A stretch of 55,415 bases of DNA from Planctomycetaceae bacterium (lineage in GTDB: Bacteria > Planctomycetota > Planctomycetia > Planctomycetales > Planctomycetaceae): positions 1-55,415 of the forward strand of contig JAGQPX010000077.1 of NCBI GenBank assembly GCA_020426505.1, given 5' to 3'. The notes beneath the pieces are model-generated. The model did not search any database. It was not told the origin of the DNA and saw only the letters and a list, made by a program, of their open reading frames with translations. Every line of letters starts with the position of its first letter. Position 1 is the first letter of the stretch. This document shows positions 19,301 to 27,329 of the stretch, piece after piece. Both the position numbers and the translations under genes were made by a program.

Positions 19301-20611
19301 CGATACCAGTTGGCCCTCACCCTCGGCGAGTCTCACGACCCGCTCGCCGCGAAAACTCTGCTGGAACTCGCCCTGCGAGATGCAAATAATCCGTGGATGC
19401 ATGCCGCTGTTCTCTCATCAGCCGTGCCTCATGGCAGCACATTGCTCAGCGAGTTGCTCTCACGAACGGATGATGTTCCGAAACAGATTGATCTACTGCA
19501 GAGTCTGATCGCGACGACATTGGGAGAGGACATCAGCGGTGGTCTGCCCCGCGTCGTGAGCATGATCGTGTCTCCCCAGACGACTGCGGCCGCTGTGCAG
19601 GAATGGCAGATCGCGACCATCGCCAGTTGCATCGAAGCCGTGCGTCGCCGGGGGGAGCAGTGGGCCGAAGTGTCAGCCGTCGCTGGAAAAGATGGCCAGA
19701 CGGCCTCACAACTTGCGTCTCCCGTCTTCGCAGCTGCTCGACGGATCGCTGCCAATGAGTCCGGGAACATCGACCGACGTATGCTCGCGGTTCAACTGCT
19801 CGGGCAGGAGGCCGGCTCATTGGAGCAGGACACAGCGTTTCTCTCGAACCTTGTCTCACCCCGTGTCGCCGTGAGCTTGCAGCAGGCCGCGATTCACTCA
19901 TTGGCGGCTGGCAACGCAAAGAACCTAGCGAGTCGCCTGTTGAGCGGTTGGTCCTCACACACCCCGTCGATTCGCATTGAAATCCTCAGCACCCTCCTGT
20001 CTCGCCGCGAATGGACCGATCAACTGATCGACGCCCTCGCTGCGGGAAATCTGTCGGTCGGCGATCTCGATGCGTCCACTCGCAATCAGTTGCAGGAGCG
20101 AGTTCAACGCACGGAGCGAGACGACGTTACTGCTCTCTTCTCATCGATCGGCTCCGGTCAACGAGCCGAAGTATTCGCGACGTATCAGCCGACGTTATCA
20201 CTCGAGGGGCAGGCCGATCGGGGCGCCGTGTTGTTCAAGAAGACATGCAGCACGTGTCACAAGCACCGAGACATCGGCAACGACCTCGGTCCACGTTTGG
20301 CCAACCTCAAAAACAAGTCTCCGGAGGCACTTTTGACCGCGATTCTCGATCCGAATCAGGCTGTCGAAGACAAGTATCGAGGTTACATCGTACTCACCAG
20401 CGACGGTCGGACCGTCAACGGGCTGCTCGAGTCAGAGACAGCCAGCAGCATTACACTCGTTGAGCCGAATGGCAAAGAGCATGTGCTGCTGCGGATCGAT
20501 ATCGACGAGATGACCAGCACCGGCAAGTCCTTCATGCCCGAAGGACTGGAGAACGACCTGTCGCCGCAGGACCTTGCAGACGTGATCTCCTTTGTGGCCA
20601 GTGAGCAGTAG
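16343..20611 (+). CDS. Ceramidase-like / PVC-type dehydrogenase / HEAT / cytochrome c fusion
   Basis: A 1422-residue exported protein from the ATG at 16343, which follows GGAG and starts a signal peptide (MFVRVCLAVLAFLLLTA); an earlier in-frame start at 16244 would bury the signal. Residues about 30-470 match the N-terminal domain of neutral/alkaline ceramidase, with zinc-ligand patterns THSHTAPQ and NYACHCTTFG. Residues about 476-860 are a PVC-type membrane-bound dehydrogenase propeller, starting VPDGFAVDLIAAEPL. Residues about 870-1290 are HEAT-like helical repeats. A cytochrome c domain ends the protein, with CSTCH at 1302-1306 and a distal methionine in FMPEGLE. Cleavage of an amide-linked lipid or sugar coupled to oxidation of the product is inference. 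Confidence 0.85.
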   Translation: MFVRVCLAVLAFLLLTAKPVLSAESPYLVGFGKADITPTQPLRLSGYGNRTESSAGVDESLFVRAMAFKTPDVESLHVIVSVDTIGVAGELTKSIHQRVSREHDVPRSQFVLCCTHSHTAPQIIGALTNLFAKPLSDNERRDLEEYKQRLADQTVAAVKAAINNLKPGRLFVGSGEATFADNRRVIKDGIWTGFGVMPGGAVDHSLPILKITDATGEQVRGVIFNYACHCTTFGSNYNRINGDWAGYAAKYIEETYPDSTALCTIGCGADANPERDPDRDLQIAQAQGRQIADEVQSLSIGDMTELTATPQAAFGFAGLPSERPARDELQELLNDNTPQVRRHAENMLDTLKRMGRLPETYPMPIQTFRFGDEFSMVFLGGEVCVDYAFRIKQELGQEGQPPVWVTAYANDVFGYVAPERMQSEGGYEVDYSMIYYNLPGRWSSGTEDLILNRVHELYENRGEIGPVSPEESLNLLTVPDGFAVDLIAAEPLIRDPVNFALGADGTLWVVEMGDYPRGDPDNAGTKPANDAHPEDSPPGGQVKRLTDSDGDGRFDKATTFLRELKFPAGIFPWRDGVIVVAAPEILFARDTNGDGIADERRPLFTGFREGNPQHRISGVSYGLDGWLYLSGGNYNGEINSTITGEVTNVTGRDVRIHPDKGLIQPLSGQSQYGRCRDDWGNWFGNTNSEPLFHFAIEDPYLQRNPFVPSPEPRVLVTDPPLIPPVFPTSRTVDRFNDLHTSNRFTSACAPVIVRDERLGDDFSNATLICEPVHNLVSRVMLENDGITYTAHRHVNEQASEFLSSKDNWFRPVWVQNGPDASLWVCDMYRAVIEHPKWIPESWQAKLDLYAGHDKGRLYRLRRSDSPLTAPPNLAKMSNAELVDQLQSENGWRRDTAQRLLIERADTSVTESLESLAQTHPRPAVRVQALATLAALDSLTPDSLTKSFADNDPRVVRMATQIAESHIDNPVVLQSLCTMSDHEDLRVRYQLALTLGESHDPLAAKTLLELALRDANNPWMHAAVLSSAVPHGSTLLSELLSRTDDVPKQIDLLQSLIATTLGEDISGGLPRVVSMIVSPQTTAAAVQEWQIATIASCIEAVRRRGEQWAEVSAVAGKDGQTASQLASPVFAAARRIAANESGNIDRRMLAVQLLGQEAGSLEQDTAFLSNLVSPRVAVSLQQAAIHSLAAGNAKNLASRLLSGWSSHTPSIRIEILSTLLSRREWTDQLIDALAAGNLSVGDLDASTRNQLQERVQRTERDDVTALFSSIGSGQRAEVFATYQPTLSLEGQADRGAVLFKKTCSTCHKHRDIGNDLGPRLANLKNKSPEALLTAILDPNQAVEDKYRGYIVLTSDGRTVNGLLESETASSITLVEPNGKEHVLLRIDIDEMTSTGKSFMPEGLENDLSPQDLADVISFVASEQ

Positions 20612-20639
20612 GCTGCGACTCCCCCTCTCCCTCAAGGGG

Positions 20640-20852
20640 CATTGGTATCTCCACATCTTGTTTAATCGCTCAATCTCCGAGTGACGTGCCACTGCTTGGC
20701 TGGCCGACTGAGGCATGTTTTCCAGCATTCGGCACTGCTTCTGCCGGACGAGCAGTGCCGAGCGAGGTGATGACGTCCCTTGTGTCCGACCGAAGCAGTG
20801 GCACGATTTCCCCTGAAAATGTGCGGTCTCTGGATTTGTGTAGATACCAATG
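20640..20852. repeat. Nested three-stem palindromic element
   Basis: Three perfect inverted repeats are nested. The outer stem is CATTGGTATCT (20640-20650) with AGATACCAATG (20842-20852), the middle stem GTGCCACTGCTT (20686-20697) with AAGCAGTGGCAC (20793-20804), and the inner hairpin CGGCACTGCT (20730-20739) with AGCAGTGCCG (20751-20760). The inner and middle stems share the CACTGCT core. No open frame explains the sequence. It may be a miniature mobile element or a structured RNA; it ends 54 bases before the methyltransferase start. Confidence 0.75.
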
Positions 20853-20906
20853 CTCAAGGAGAGAGGAGCCATTTCGTTCGCTGTCGACTCCGGTTACATT
20901 GCCCGC

Positions 20907-21929
20907 ATGTCCAAGCCGACCAACCTTTACAGTGTCCGCGTGACACCCGCATCCGATGCGCCACCTCGCACGGTTGACCCGTGCCCCGTCTGCCAGACCA
21001 CGACGGTTGATCCCTCGTTTGCAATTCAGGGGCTTGAATCAGAGATCGTCGTTTGTCAGCAGTGCGGTCTTGGTCGCTTCTCGCCTGCACCATCGGCAGA
21101 GCAGATTGGCGATTTCTATCCAGACGAGTACTACGGCGACACCGGCCGCAAGTTTGAGGGACTCGTAGAAACGCTCGTACGTATTGTCGCTGCTCGCCAA
21201 GCACGATTCCTGACCCGGGGCTTGCCGGAAGGTGCCCGAGTCTTGGACGTCGGTTGTGGGCGAGGGGTCATGCTGCGGGCCTTCGCTGATCGTGGGTTTG
21301 AGGTCCACGGCACCGAATACAGTGAGGCGGCGACTCGTGGGGCTGATCCTCGTGCAACGCTGCACATCACACCCCGGCTGGCAGATGCCGCTCTGCCGGC
21401 TGCGTCGTTCGACCAAATTGTCCTGTGGCATGTGTTTGAGCATCTGCCCGATCCGCGAGAGACGGTAGAGGAGATTCATCGGCTGCTCAAACCGGGCGGC
21501 AAGTGTGTCATTGCGGTTCCGAACTTTTCCAGTTTGCAGGCCAGACTGACCGGAGCGGGGTGGTTCCATCTCGATCCGCCACGGCATCTGTTTCACTTCC
21601 CGGTGACCGCATTACGCCAACTGCTTGAGCAGAACGGCTTCGACTGCCTCGCCGAGCATCACTTCTCACTGCGACAGAATCCGTTCGGCTGGGTGCAGAG
21701 CGCGCTCAACCGTTTCTCAGCACTGCCACGCAACGGGTTGTATGTCCTGCTGCATCGATCGAGCCAGAGCGAGAAGCCTTTCTCGCGACCTCAGCGGTGG
21801 CTCTTTCGACTGGCCTTTCTGTTGGGGATGCCCATTGCAGTCGTGTTGAGTGTCATTGCGGCGATCTTGCGACAGGGAGCGACAGTCACTGTGGTTGCAC
21901 GGCGAAGTAGTCACTCGAACTTGAACTGA
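20907..21929 (+). CDS. Class I SAM-dependent methyltransferase with N-terminal zinc motif
   Basis: A 340-residue protein from the ATG at 20907; a start at 20850 would fall inside the palindromic element. Residues about 25-60 carry a four-cysteine zinc motif (CPVCQTTT, then CQQCGLGRF), as in sugar and lipid methyltransferases. The SAM site VLDVGCGRG is near residue 110, and WHVFEHLPDPRETVEEIHRLLKPGG is the usual post-motif region. One hydrophobic segment near the end (LFRLAFLLGMPIAVVLSVIAAIL) suggests membrane attachment. The substrate is unknown; cell-envelope glycan or lipid is a guess from the domain layout. Confidence 0.88.
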   Translation: MSKPTNLYSVRVTPASDAPPRTVDPCPVCQTTTVDPSFAIQGLESEIVVCQQCGLGRFSPAPSAEQIGDFYPDEYYGDTGRKFEGLVETLVRIVAARQARFLTRGLPEGARVLDVGCGRGVMLRAFADRGFEVHGTEYSEAATRGADPRATLHITPRLADAALPAASFDQIVLWHVFEHLPDPRETVEEIHRLLKPGGKCVIAVPNFSSLQARLTGAGWFHLDPPRHLFHFPVTALRQLLEQNGFDCLAEHHFSLRQNPFGWVQSALNRFSALPRNGLYVLLHRSSQSEKPFSRPQRWLFRLAFLLGMPIAVVLSVIAAILRQGATVTVVARRSSHSNLN

Positions 21930-22282
21930 AACACTGAACAATCGCTTGACGTGCCATCCGCAAACGGTCCGTGTTCGACACAATCGTTACAGCCGTACAA
22001 CTCACAGGCAGTCTGCCCAGCAGGACGACTTTCCGACATTGTCGAGTCACGATTCGTAATCTGGGTTGACGATAGAAAGTTTGACGGCGGACACGACAGC
22101 CGCCAACACACGACCGAGGAGATGCGAACGCGCGGCACGATGCCGACTCTCTCGCGTGCCCTCTGTCATCACACCGGCGACCCGTCAGGACGACGGAAGC
22201 CGGTTTTGTGTTTTCCCCCCTCAATGGACTGACGTCACGCGACTCCCCGCGCTCGTGTGGCCCTCACAAAAGGAGTTGACCA
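21930..22282. other. Intergenic region upstream of the short csrA
   Basis: About 350 bases without a credible gene. It may hold the promoter and leader of the csrA at 22283. TTGACG occurs at 22062-22067, but no good -10 hexamer follows at the right distance. Open frames on both strands here have no recognisable composition. Confidence 0.4.
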
Positions 22283-22456
22283 ATGCTCGTGCTCTCACGA
22301 CAACGCGAAGAAAGCATCATGATCGGTGATGACATTGTCGTCACCGTCGTGGAGATCCGGGGCGACAAGATACGCCTCGGCATCAAAGCCCCCGCCGATG
22401 TTCCCGTGCATCGCGAGGAGATCTACAACGCGATTCAGCAAGAAAAATCCGCCTGA
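22283..22456 (+). CDS. csrA: Short CsrA paralogue
   Basis: A 57-residue CsrA. The protein starts MLVLSRQREESIMIGDDI, continues with VEIRGDKIRLGIKAP and ends with the RNA-binding strand VPVHREEIYNAIQQ; all family landmarks are present without the long tail of the other copy. The ATG at 22283 follows AGGAG by about eight bases. Two CsrA paralogues in one genome often differ in RNA targets or in regulation by partner proteins. The gene is isolated, with a stable hairpin immediately downstream. Confidence 0.93.
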   Translation: MLVLSRQREESIMIGDDIVVTVVEIRGDKIRLGIKAPADVPVHREEIYNAIQQEKSA

Positions 22457-22469
22457 AGCAGAGGCGAGC

Positions 22470-22487
22470 GGGGGACGTGAGTCCCCC
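22470..22487. terminator. GC-rich hairpin between convergent genes
   Basis: GGGGGA at 22470-22475 pairs with TCCCCC at 22482-22487 over a six-base loop. It lies between the stop of the short csrA and the stop of the DUF1501 gene, which converge. No T-run follows on either strand, so it is either a weak bidirectional terminator or a dispersed REP-like repeat. Confidence 0.5.
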
Positions 22488-22517
22488 GATGAGTGCAAGA
22501 GTGATCGTTCACAACAC

Positions 22518-23975
22518 TCATGCCAACACTTCGTGCACCACGCTGCCGTGCACGTCCGTCAACCGGAAGTTGCGACCCTGATAGAAGTGGGTCAACCGCT
22601 CGTGATCAAATCCGAGCAGATGCAGGATGGTCGCCTGCAGGTCATGCACGTGGACCGGGTTCTCCGCGATCGAGAAGCCCAACTCATCACTCGCTCCGTA
22701 GACCGTGCCCGGTTTGATGCCGCCGCCCGCCATGAACATCGTGTAGCAATCCGGGAAGTGATCGCGACCGAGGATGTCTCCCTTGGCAGTCCGTCCCTCG
22801 CGGAACGGCGTGCGGCCGAACTCGCCACTCCAGATCACGAGTGTCTCATCCAGCAGTCCACGTTGACGCAGGTCCGCAATGAGTGCGGAAACAGCCTTGT
22901 CCATTGGTTTGCAGCGGTTCGTGAGGCCGTCGCGGATGTCCTCGCCGGGGCCCGTGCCGTGGAAGTCCCAGCCCCAGTCGAACAGTTGCACGTATCGCAC
23001 GCCGCTTTCGACGAGCCGCCGTGCGAGCAGACAGTTGTTGCCGAAGTTCGCCTCGCCCACTTCGGCTCCATAACTCTCGAGAGTCGCTTTCGTCTCCTGC
23101 GAGATGTCCATCACGTCCGGTACGCTCATCTGCATGCGGAAAGCGAGTTCGTACTGCGCAATGCGGGTGAGTGTCTCCGCGTTGCCCTGCTCGGCTGCCT
23201 GCAACTCGTTGAGACTGTTGATCGCATCAAGACTCTCGCGTCGCAACTCGCGACTCATCCCCTTGGGGTCGGAGACGAACAGCACCGGGTCTCCTTTCGA
23301 CCGGCACTGCACTCCCTGAAACACCGACGGCAGGAACCCGCTCCCCCACGCAGATTGACCCGCACTCGGGTTGAGTCCGCCGGAGAGCAGGACCACGAAA
23401 CCGGGCAGGTCCTGATTTTCGCTGCCGATGCCGTACGTCACCCACGAACCCATCGACGGACGCCCCAAGCGAGGCGAGCCCGTGTAGAGGAGAAGCTGCG
23501 CCGGAGCATGATTGAACTGCTCGGTGTGCATCGACTTGATGAAGCACAACTCGTCTGCCACTTCAGCCAAGTGAGGCACCGCATCCGAGAACCACGCCCC
23601 GCTCTGCCCGTGCTGAGCGAACTGATGAGGCGTGCCCAGCAATGTTGGTCGTTCGGACGTGAACGCGAACTCCTTGCCCTCGTAGAACTCATCCGGGCAG
23701 TCCTCCCCCGTGCGTCGTGCAAGTTCCGGCTTGTAGTCGAACAAATCCAGATGTGGCGGCGAGCCGGCCATGTGCAAGAAAATGACGTTCTTCGCCTTCG
23801 CCGCGAAGTGTGTTTCCCGAAGCAGCAACGGTTGCTTCCGATCAACCGCTACATCCGCTCCCGCATCTTTGGCCATCAGCGATGCAAGGGCGATGCTCCC
23901 CAGCCCGACCTGACACCGATCAAAGAAGTGCCGCCGGGTGATGTCACTTGCTGGATGTTGATCAAACTCGTGCAT
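22518..23975 (-). CDS. DUF1501 protein with twin-arginine signal
   Basis: A 485-residue protein of the DUF1501 family, related in fold to sulfatases and alkaline phosphatases. The N-terminus has a twin-arginine motif, TRRHFF, followed by the hydrophobic VGLGSIALASL, so the folded protein should be exported by Tat. Family landmarks are NVIFLHMAGSPPHLDLFDYK, the GLNPSAGQSAWGSGFLPS segment, FDWGWDFHG, and WSGEFGRTPF with HFPDCYTMFMAGGG near the C-terminus. The start at 23975 is ATG. In planctomycetes these genes are usually paired with DUF1549/DUF1553 proteins; one lies upstream here at 24396-27287 on the same strand, separated by a small membrane protein gene. The substrate is unknown. Confidence 0.92.
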   Translation of the reverse strand: MHEFDQHPASDITRRHFFDRCQVGLGSIALASLMAKDAGADVAVDRKQPLLLRETHFAAKAKNVIFLHMAGSPPHLDLFDYKPELARRTGEDCPDEFYEGKEFAFTSERPTLLGTPHQFAQHGQSGAWFSDAVPHLAEVADELCFIKSMHTEQFNHAPAQLLLYTGSPRLGRPSMGSWVTYGIGSENQDLPGFVVLLSGGLNPSAGQSAWGSGFLPSVFQGVQCRSKGDPVLFVSDPKGMSRELRRESLDAINSLNELQAAEQGNAETLTRIAQYELAFRMQMSVPDVMDISQETKATLESYGAEVGEANFGNNCLLARRLVESGVRYVQLFDWGWDFHGTGPGEDIRDGLTNRCKPMDKAVSALIADLRQRGLLDETLVIWSGEFGRTPFREGRTAKGDILGRDHFPDCYTMFMAGGGIKPGTVYGASDELGFSIAENPVHVHDLQATILHLLGFDHERLTHFYQGRNFRLTDVHGSVVHEVLA

Positions 23976-24032
23976 TGGTGATGACTGCCTGTGGAGACTG
24001 CCGACGGCGCGTTAGCCAACTGGATTATAGAC

Positions 24033-24059
24033 CACGGATGACACGGATTTCACGGATCA
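24033..24059. repeat. Tandem repeat of CACGGAT nonamers
   Basis: Three exact 9-base units start at 24033, 24042 and 24051, each CACGGAT plus two variable bases (GA, TT, CA). The same unit occurs at 38337, again preceded by TAGAC. The stop codon of the small membrane protein gene lies inside the third unit. Confidence 0.85.
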
Positions 24060-24319
24060 AGACCATTGAGATCGTGGTGTTCTTCTTGATGGACAAGGTT
24101 CGTTGCATTCTTGCCCTTTTGTGACTCCTTAAGTCGGTCATCGAGAACAAAAGCAGGCAACAGCAGTGCACCGTAGATGACCAGCAGCAAACCGAAAGTC
24201 ACGAAATTCGCTCCCAGCCAGATCAGGAGGAACAACGACACCACGGTCGCGAGAACGAGCCCAAGGCAACTGACGAGGCAGGCACTTCCCGAGTGAAACC
24301 AGATGTATTGACGCTCCAT
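24050..24319 (-). CDS. Small membrane protein of unknown function
   Basis: An 89-residue protein with one long or two short membrane segments, CLVSCLGLVLATVVSLFLLI and FGLLLVIYGALLLPAFVL, followed by a charged tail (DDRLKESQKGKN). The ATG at 24319 has GGAG six bases upstream, which favours a real gene; a TTG four codons earlier is less likely. The last codons are made from the CACGGAT repeat, so the C-terminus may be recent. It sits between the DUF1553 and DUF1501 genes on the same strand. I do not recognise a family. Confidence 0.5.
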   Translation of the reverse strand: MERQYIWFHSGSACLVSCLGLVLATVVSLFLLIWLGANFVTFGLLLVIYGALLLPAFVLDDRLKESQKGKNATNLVHQEEHHDLNGLDP

Positions 24320-24342
24320 GCAACGCTCCAACTCTTACCTGA

Positions 24343-24388
24343 GGATTCGCGTCATTCGCGGTTTTTTCAACAGCGAATCAGGCGAATA
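24343..24388. repeat. Inverted repeat with 9-base periodic arms
   Basis: The left arm is GGATTCGCG then TCATTCGCG (24343-24360). The right arm around 24372-24388 repeats GCGAAT at a 9-base step (AGCGAATCA, then GGCGAATAC). The two arms are imperfectly complementary across GTTTTTTCAAC. It lies upstream of the small membrane protein gene and just after the DUF1553 gene. Confidence 0.7.
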
Positions 24389-24395
24389 CTGACAT

Positions 24396-27287
24396 TTAAG
24401 GGCGTGCTAAGGTTTCATCGAGGTTGAGGACGACGTTCGCCAGGACCGTCCAGGCGGCGAGTTCGATGAGGTTCGTCCCCTCCGCCGCAGAGGCGATGGG
24501 GTCGGTGGCCATTTGTTCGGCGGCTTCGAGGTCGGCGTAGAAGTGCGAGCGGGCCGAGGCGAGGGTCTTGCTCAGTTGTTCTTGCTCAGGGGGCGATGGA
24601 GGTCGGATGAGTACGGTGCGGAACAGGAGGTTGATGCGAGTTGCTTCGTCGGCTTCGGTTTCAGTAAGCACGTGGCGGGCTAGGCTTTGGGCGGCCTGGA
24701 TGTAGACCGGGTCGTTGAGGGTGACGAGAGCTTGGAGAGGGGTGTTCGTTCTCGTGCGGCGGATGGTGCAGAACTCGCGGCTGGGTGCGTCGAAGGTCAC
24801 CATCGAGGGGTACGGGGCCGTGCGTCGCCACTTGGTATAGAGGCCACGGCGGTAGGCATCTTCACCCGGGCTGGTGTCCCAGTCGGTCGTGCGACCGAAC
24901 GCAGCACGGAGACCGAGGTTCGGCTTATATGGACGCACGGAAGGGCCAAGCATCTTGTCGGAGAGTTGTCCGCTGACCGCGAGCGCCTGATCGCGAATCA
25001 TCTCAGCAGAGAGTCGAAACCGTGGCCCGCGCGCGAGCAGCCGGTTGCGTGGATCTCGCTCAGCCAGTTCGGGCGAAGTGCGGGATGACTGCCGGTAGGT
25101 CGCACTGGTGACGATCTCACGGAGCAGCCATTTGGTGTCCCAGTCGTGACGCATGACTTCGACTGCCAGATGATCAAGCAATGCGGGGTGCGACGGCAGT
25201 TCGCCTTGAGTACCAAAGTCTTCGCTGGTCTCGACGATTCCCGTGCCGAATAGTTGCTCCCAGTAGCGGTTCACGACCACGCGGGCGGTGAGCGGGTTCG
25301 CAGGGTCGACCAGCCAGCGAGCCAGATCGAGCCTCGTGGGTTCGTCGACACCTTCAAGTGCATGAAACGCAGTGGGAACGCCGGGCATGACCTCCTCGCC
25401 GAGCGAACGAAAGTTGCCACGTCGTTGGATTTTGGTCACCCTTTGTTGATCGGGAGCAAGAGCCAACATCACGGGAGTTGTGATATCTGGCTTCATCTCT
25501 GCGAGCTGCTTTTTGAGGTCTGCCAATTGCTTCTCTTCCGGAGAGAGACCAGCTTCGCCATCCTTGAGATAAGCGAGGAGTGTCTCACGTTGAGAGTCAG
25601 TCAGTTTGTCGCTGTGCGCGGGGATGTCGATCGGTCGATCGTGCGGGGGCGACTCAGCGAATTGCTCGACGAACAACGGATGTCGGTTCTCATCAAAGAG
25701 AATGACCCGCCAGTCCTTGAGGCGTGTGTGCAGGTTGTTGTCCGTGCGGTTCCAGAGGACGACGCGGTCGATCGTCGCAGGCTCTTTTAACTCCACTTCC
25801 CACCACGGGTTGTCCTGCTGGGCGGTGTGACTGACCGATTTGGAAGCCTGATAATCGCCGTCGGTGTTGCCGTCGTTCGCTCGTTTGGCATCGCCGCCGA
25901 AATCGGTGCTGGACTGTGACGCGACTCCGTCGGTCGCGACGTTCGCTTCGCCGACGAACACCTGAACCTCGGCCAGATGTAGGAACCGTTGTTCGCCGAG
26001 CGACTGAATGCGAACAAACTTCGTAGTGAGCGCCCCCATTGGCAACTTGATCTCATCCTCTGGTGTTGCCTGCTGTAACGCAGCGGCCTCGTCGCGAATC
26101 TTGCTTTCCAGCAGGTCGATTTGCGTTTCGAGCTTGGCCATTTCCGTCAACTGGGCAACGCTGCGCTCCTCCAGCACGGGGGACTCATCCGGTCGGTCCG
26201 CGTCCTGAGTCTGATTCAGAATGGCGAAGAATTGAAAATACTCCTCCTGCGAGATGGGGTCGTACTTGTGCGAGTGACATTGGGCACACCCCATCGTCAT
26301 GCCCATCCAGACTTCCATTGTCGTGTTGACCCGGTCAACGATCGCTGCGTTGCGGAACTCTTCATTGTTTGTGCCACCTTCGCTGTTGGTCATCGTGTTG
26401 CGATGGAAGGCCGTCGCGATTAACTGGTCATTCGTCGGGTCGGGGAGCAGGTCACCCGCGAGTTGTTCGACAGTGAACTGATCGAAGGGCATGCCCTCGT
26501 TGATGGCGTTGATGACCCAGTCGCGGTACCGCCAGATTGTCCGTTCATCGTCCTGAGCATAACCTTGTGAGTCGGCGTACCTCGCAAGATCGAGCCAGAC
26601 GCGCGCCCAACGCTCGCCAAAACGGGGGGACGTCAGCAACCGATCGACCAATCGCTCGTACGCACCGGGCCTGGTGTCGTGGACGAACTCGTCAGCCTCC
26701 TTGATCGTCGGCGGGAGTCCGGTCAGATCGAGTGTCACGCGCCGGCAGAGGCGGTAGCGGTCGGCCTCTTCGCTGGGCGTGAGTCCCTCCTGCTCCAGTC
26801 TCGCGAATACGAAACGATCAATCGGATTGCGAACGAACGACTCGTATTCCACATCTGGCAGCGGAGTTTCCTGTGGTGCGACAAATGACCAATGCTCGCT
26901 GAAGGCGGCTCCCTGTGCGATCCATAGTCGGAGTGTCTCGATCTCTGCATCGGTCAGACGCGGACCGAGATCGCTGGGAGGCATGCGTTCGGAGCCGTCC
27001 GTGGAGAGAACCCGCCGCAGGAGTTCGCTCTGCTCCGGGTCGGTTGGCACGACGGCACGGTGCCCGCTGTCCAACTCTGCGAAGGCAGATTCCTGCTCGT
27101 CGAGTCTCAGGCCCGCTTCGCGGACCTCTGCGTCCGGGCCGTGACAGGCGAGGCAATGAGTCGCGAGGATGGGGCGGACATCCTGATTGAAATCGATCGT
27201 CTCCGCTAAGCAGACGGACGTTCCGCCGAGGCCGATGACAACTGTCAACCATGGCGAGAAAAGTCGGGAAGATTGGTGTCCGTTCAA
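24396..27287 (-). CDS. Planctomycete cytochrome C / DUF1549 / DUF1553 protein with a discoidin-like insert
   Basis: A large exported protein of about 963 residues. The start is uncertain: I prefer the TTG at 27287, preceded by GGTGA, because the longer frame from 27380 starts inside a palindromic repeat. A signal segment ends near residue 28. The N-terminal cytochrome domain has CLACH at 45-49 and the planctomycete pattern ending in a WIAQGA helix. DUF1549 follows (residues about 130-350, RWARVWLDLARYADSQGY, CAQCH near 333), and DUF1553 occupies the C-terminal half (WLVDPANPLTARVVVNRYWE). Residues about 415-542 look like an F5/8C (discoidin) carbohydrate-binding insert (NPWWEVELKEPATIDRVVLW). 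The usual DUF1501 partner is nearby. Polysaccharide breakdown is a common proposal for these pairs. Confidence 0.9.
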   Translation of the reverse strand: MNGHQSSRLFSPWLTVVIGLGGTSVCLAETIDFNQDVRPILATHCLACHGPDAEVREAGLRLDEQESAFAELDSGHRAVVPTDPEQSELLRRVLSTDGSERMPPSDLGPRLTDAEIETLRLWIAQGAAFSEHWSFVAPQETPLPDVEYESFVRNPIDRFVFARLEQEGLTPSEEADRYRLCRRVTLDLTGLPPTIKEADEFVHDTRPGAYERLVDRLLTSPRFGERWARVWLDLARYADSQGYAQDDERTIWRYRDWVINAINEGMPFDQFTVEQLAGDLLPDPTNDQLIATAFHRNTMTNSEGGTNNEEFRNAAIVDRVNTTMEVWMGMTMGCAQCHSHKYDPISQEEYFQFFAILNQTQDADRPDESPVLEERSVAQLTEMAKLETQIDLLESKIRDEAAALQQATPEDEIKLPMGALTTKFVRIQSLGEQRFLHLAEVQVFVGEANVATDGVASQSSTDFGGDAKRANDGNTDGDYQASKSVSHTAQQDNPWWEVELKEPATIDRVVLWNRTDNNLHTRLKDWRVILFDENRHPLFVEQFAESPPHDRPIDIPAHSDKLTDSQRETLLAYLKDGEAGLSPEEKQLADLKKQLAEMKPDITTPVMLALAPDQQRVTKIQRRGNFRSLGEEVMPGVPTAFHALEGVDEPTRLDLARWLVDPANPLTARVVVNRYWEQLFGTGIVETSEDFGTQGELPSHPALLDHLAVEVMRHDWDTKWLLREIVTSATYRQSSRTSPELAERDPRNRLLARGPRFRLSAEMIRDQALAVSGQLSDKMLGPSVRPYKPNLGLRAAFGRTTDWDTSPGEDAYRRGLYTKWRRTAPYPSMVTFDAPSREFCTIRRTRTNTPLQALVTLNDPVYIQAAQSLARHVLTETEADEATRINLLFRTVLIRPPSPPEQEQLSKTLASARSHFYADLEAAEQMATDPIASAAEGTNLIELAAWTVLANVVLNLDETLARP

Positions 27288-27329
27288 CGTTTCACCAGAA
27301 TGAGAGAATACGCAATGACGAGACGCGAT

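Noticed and set aside
22326..23981. Long open frame of 551 codons on the plus strand
   Set aside because: It is the antisense shadow of the DUF1501 gene, which has family motifs and a Tat signal, and it has no domain of its own.
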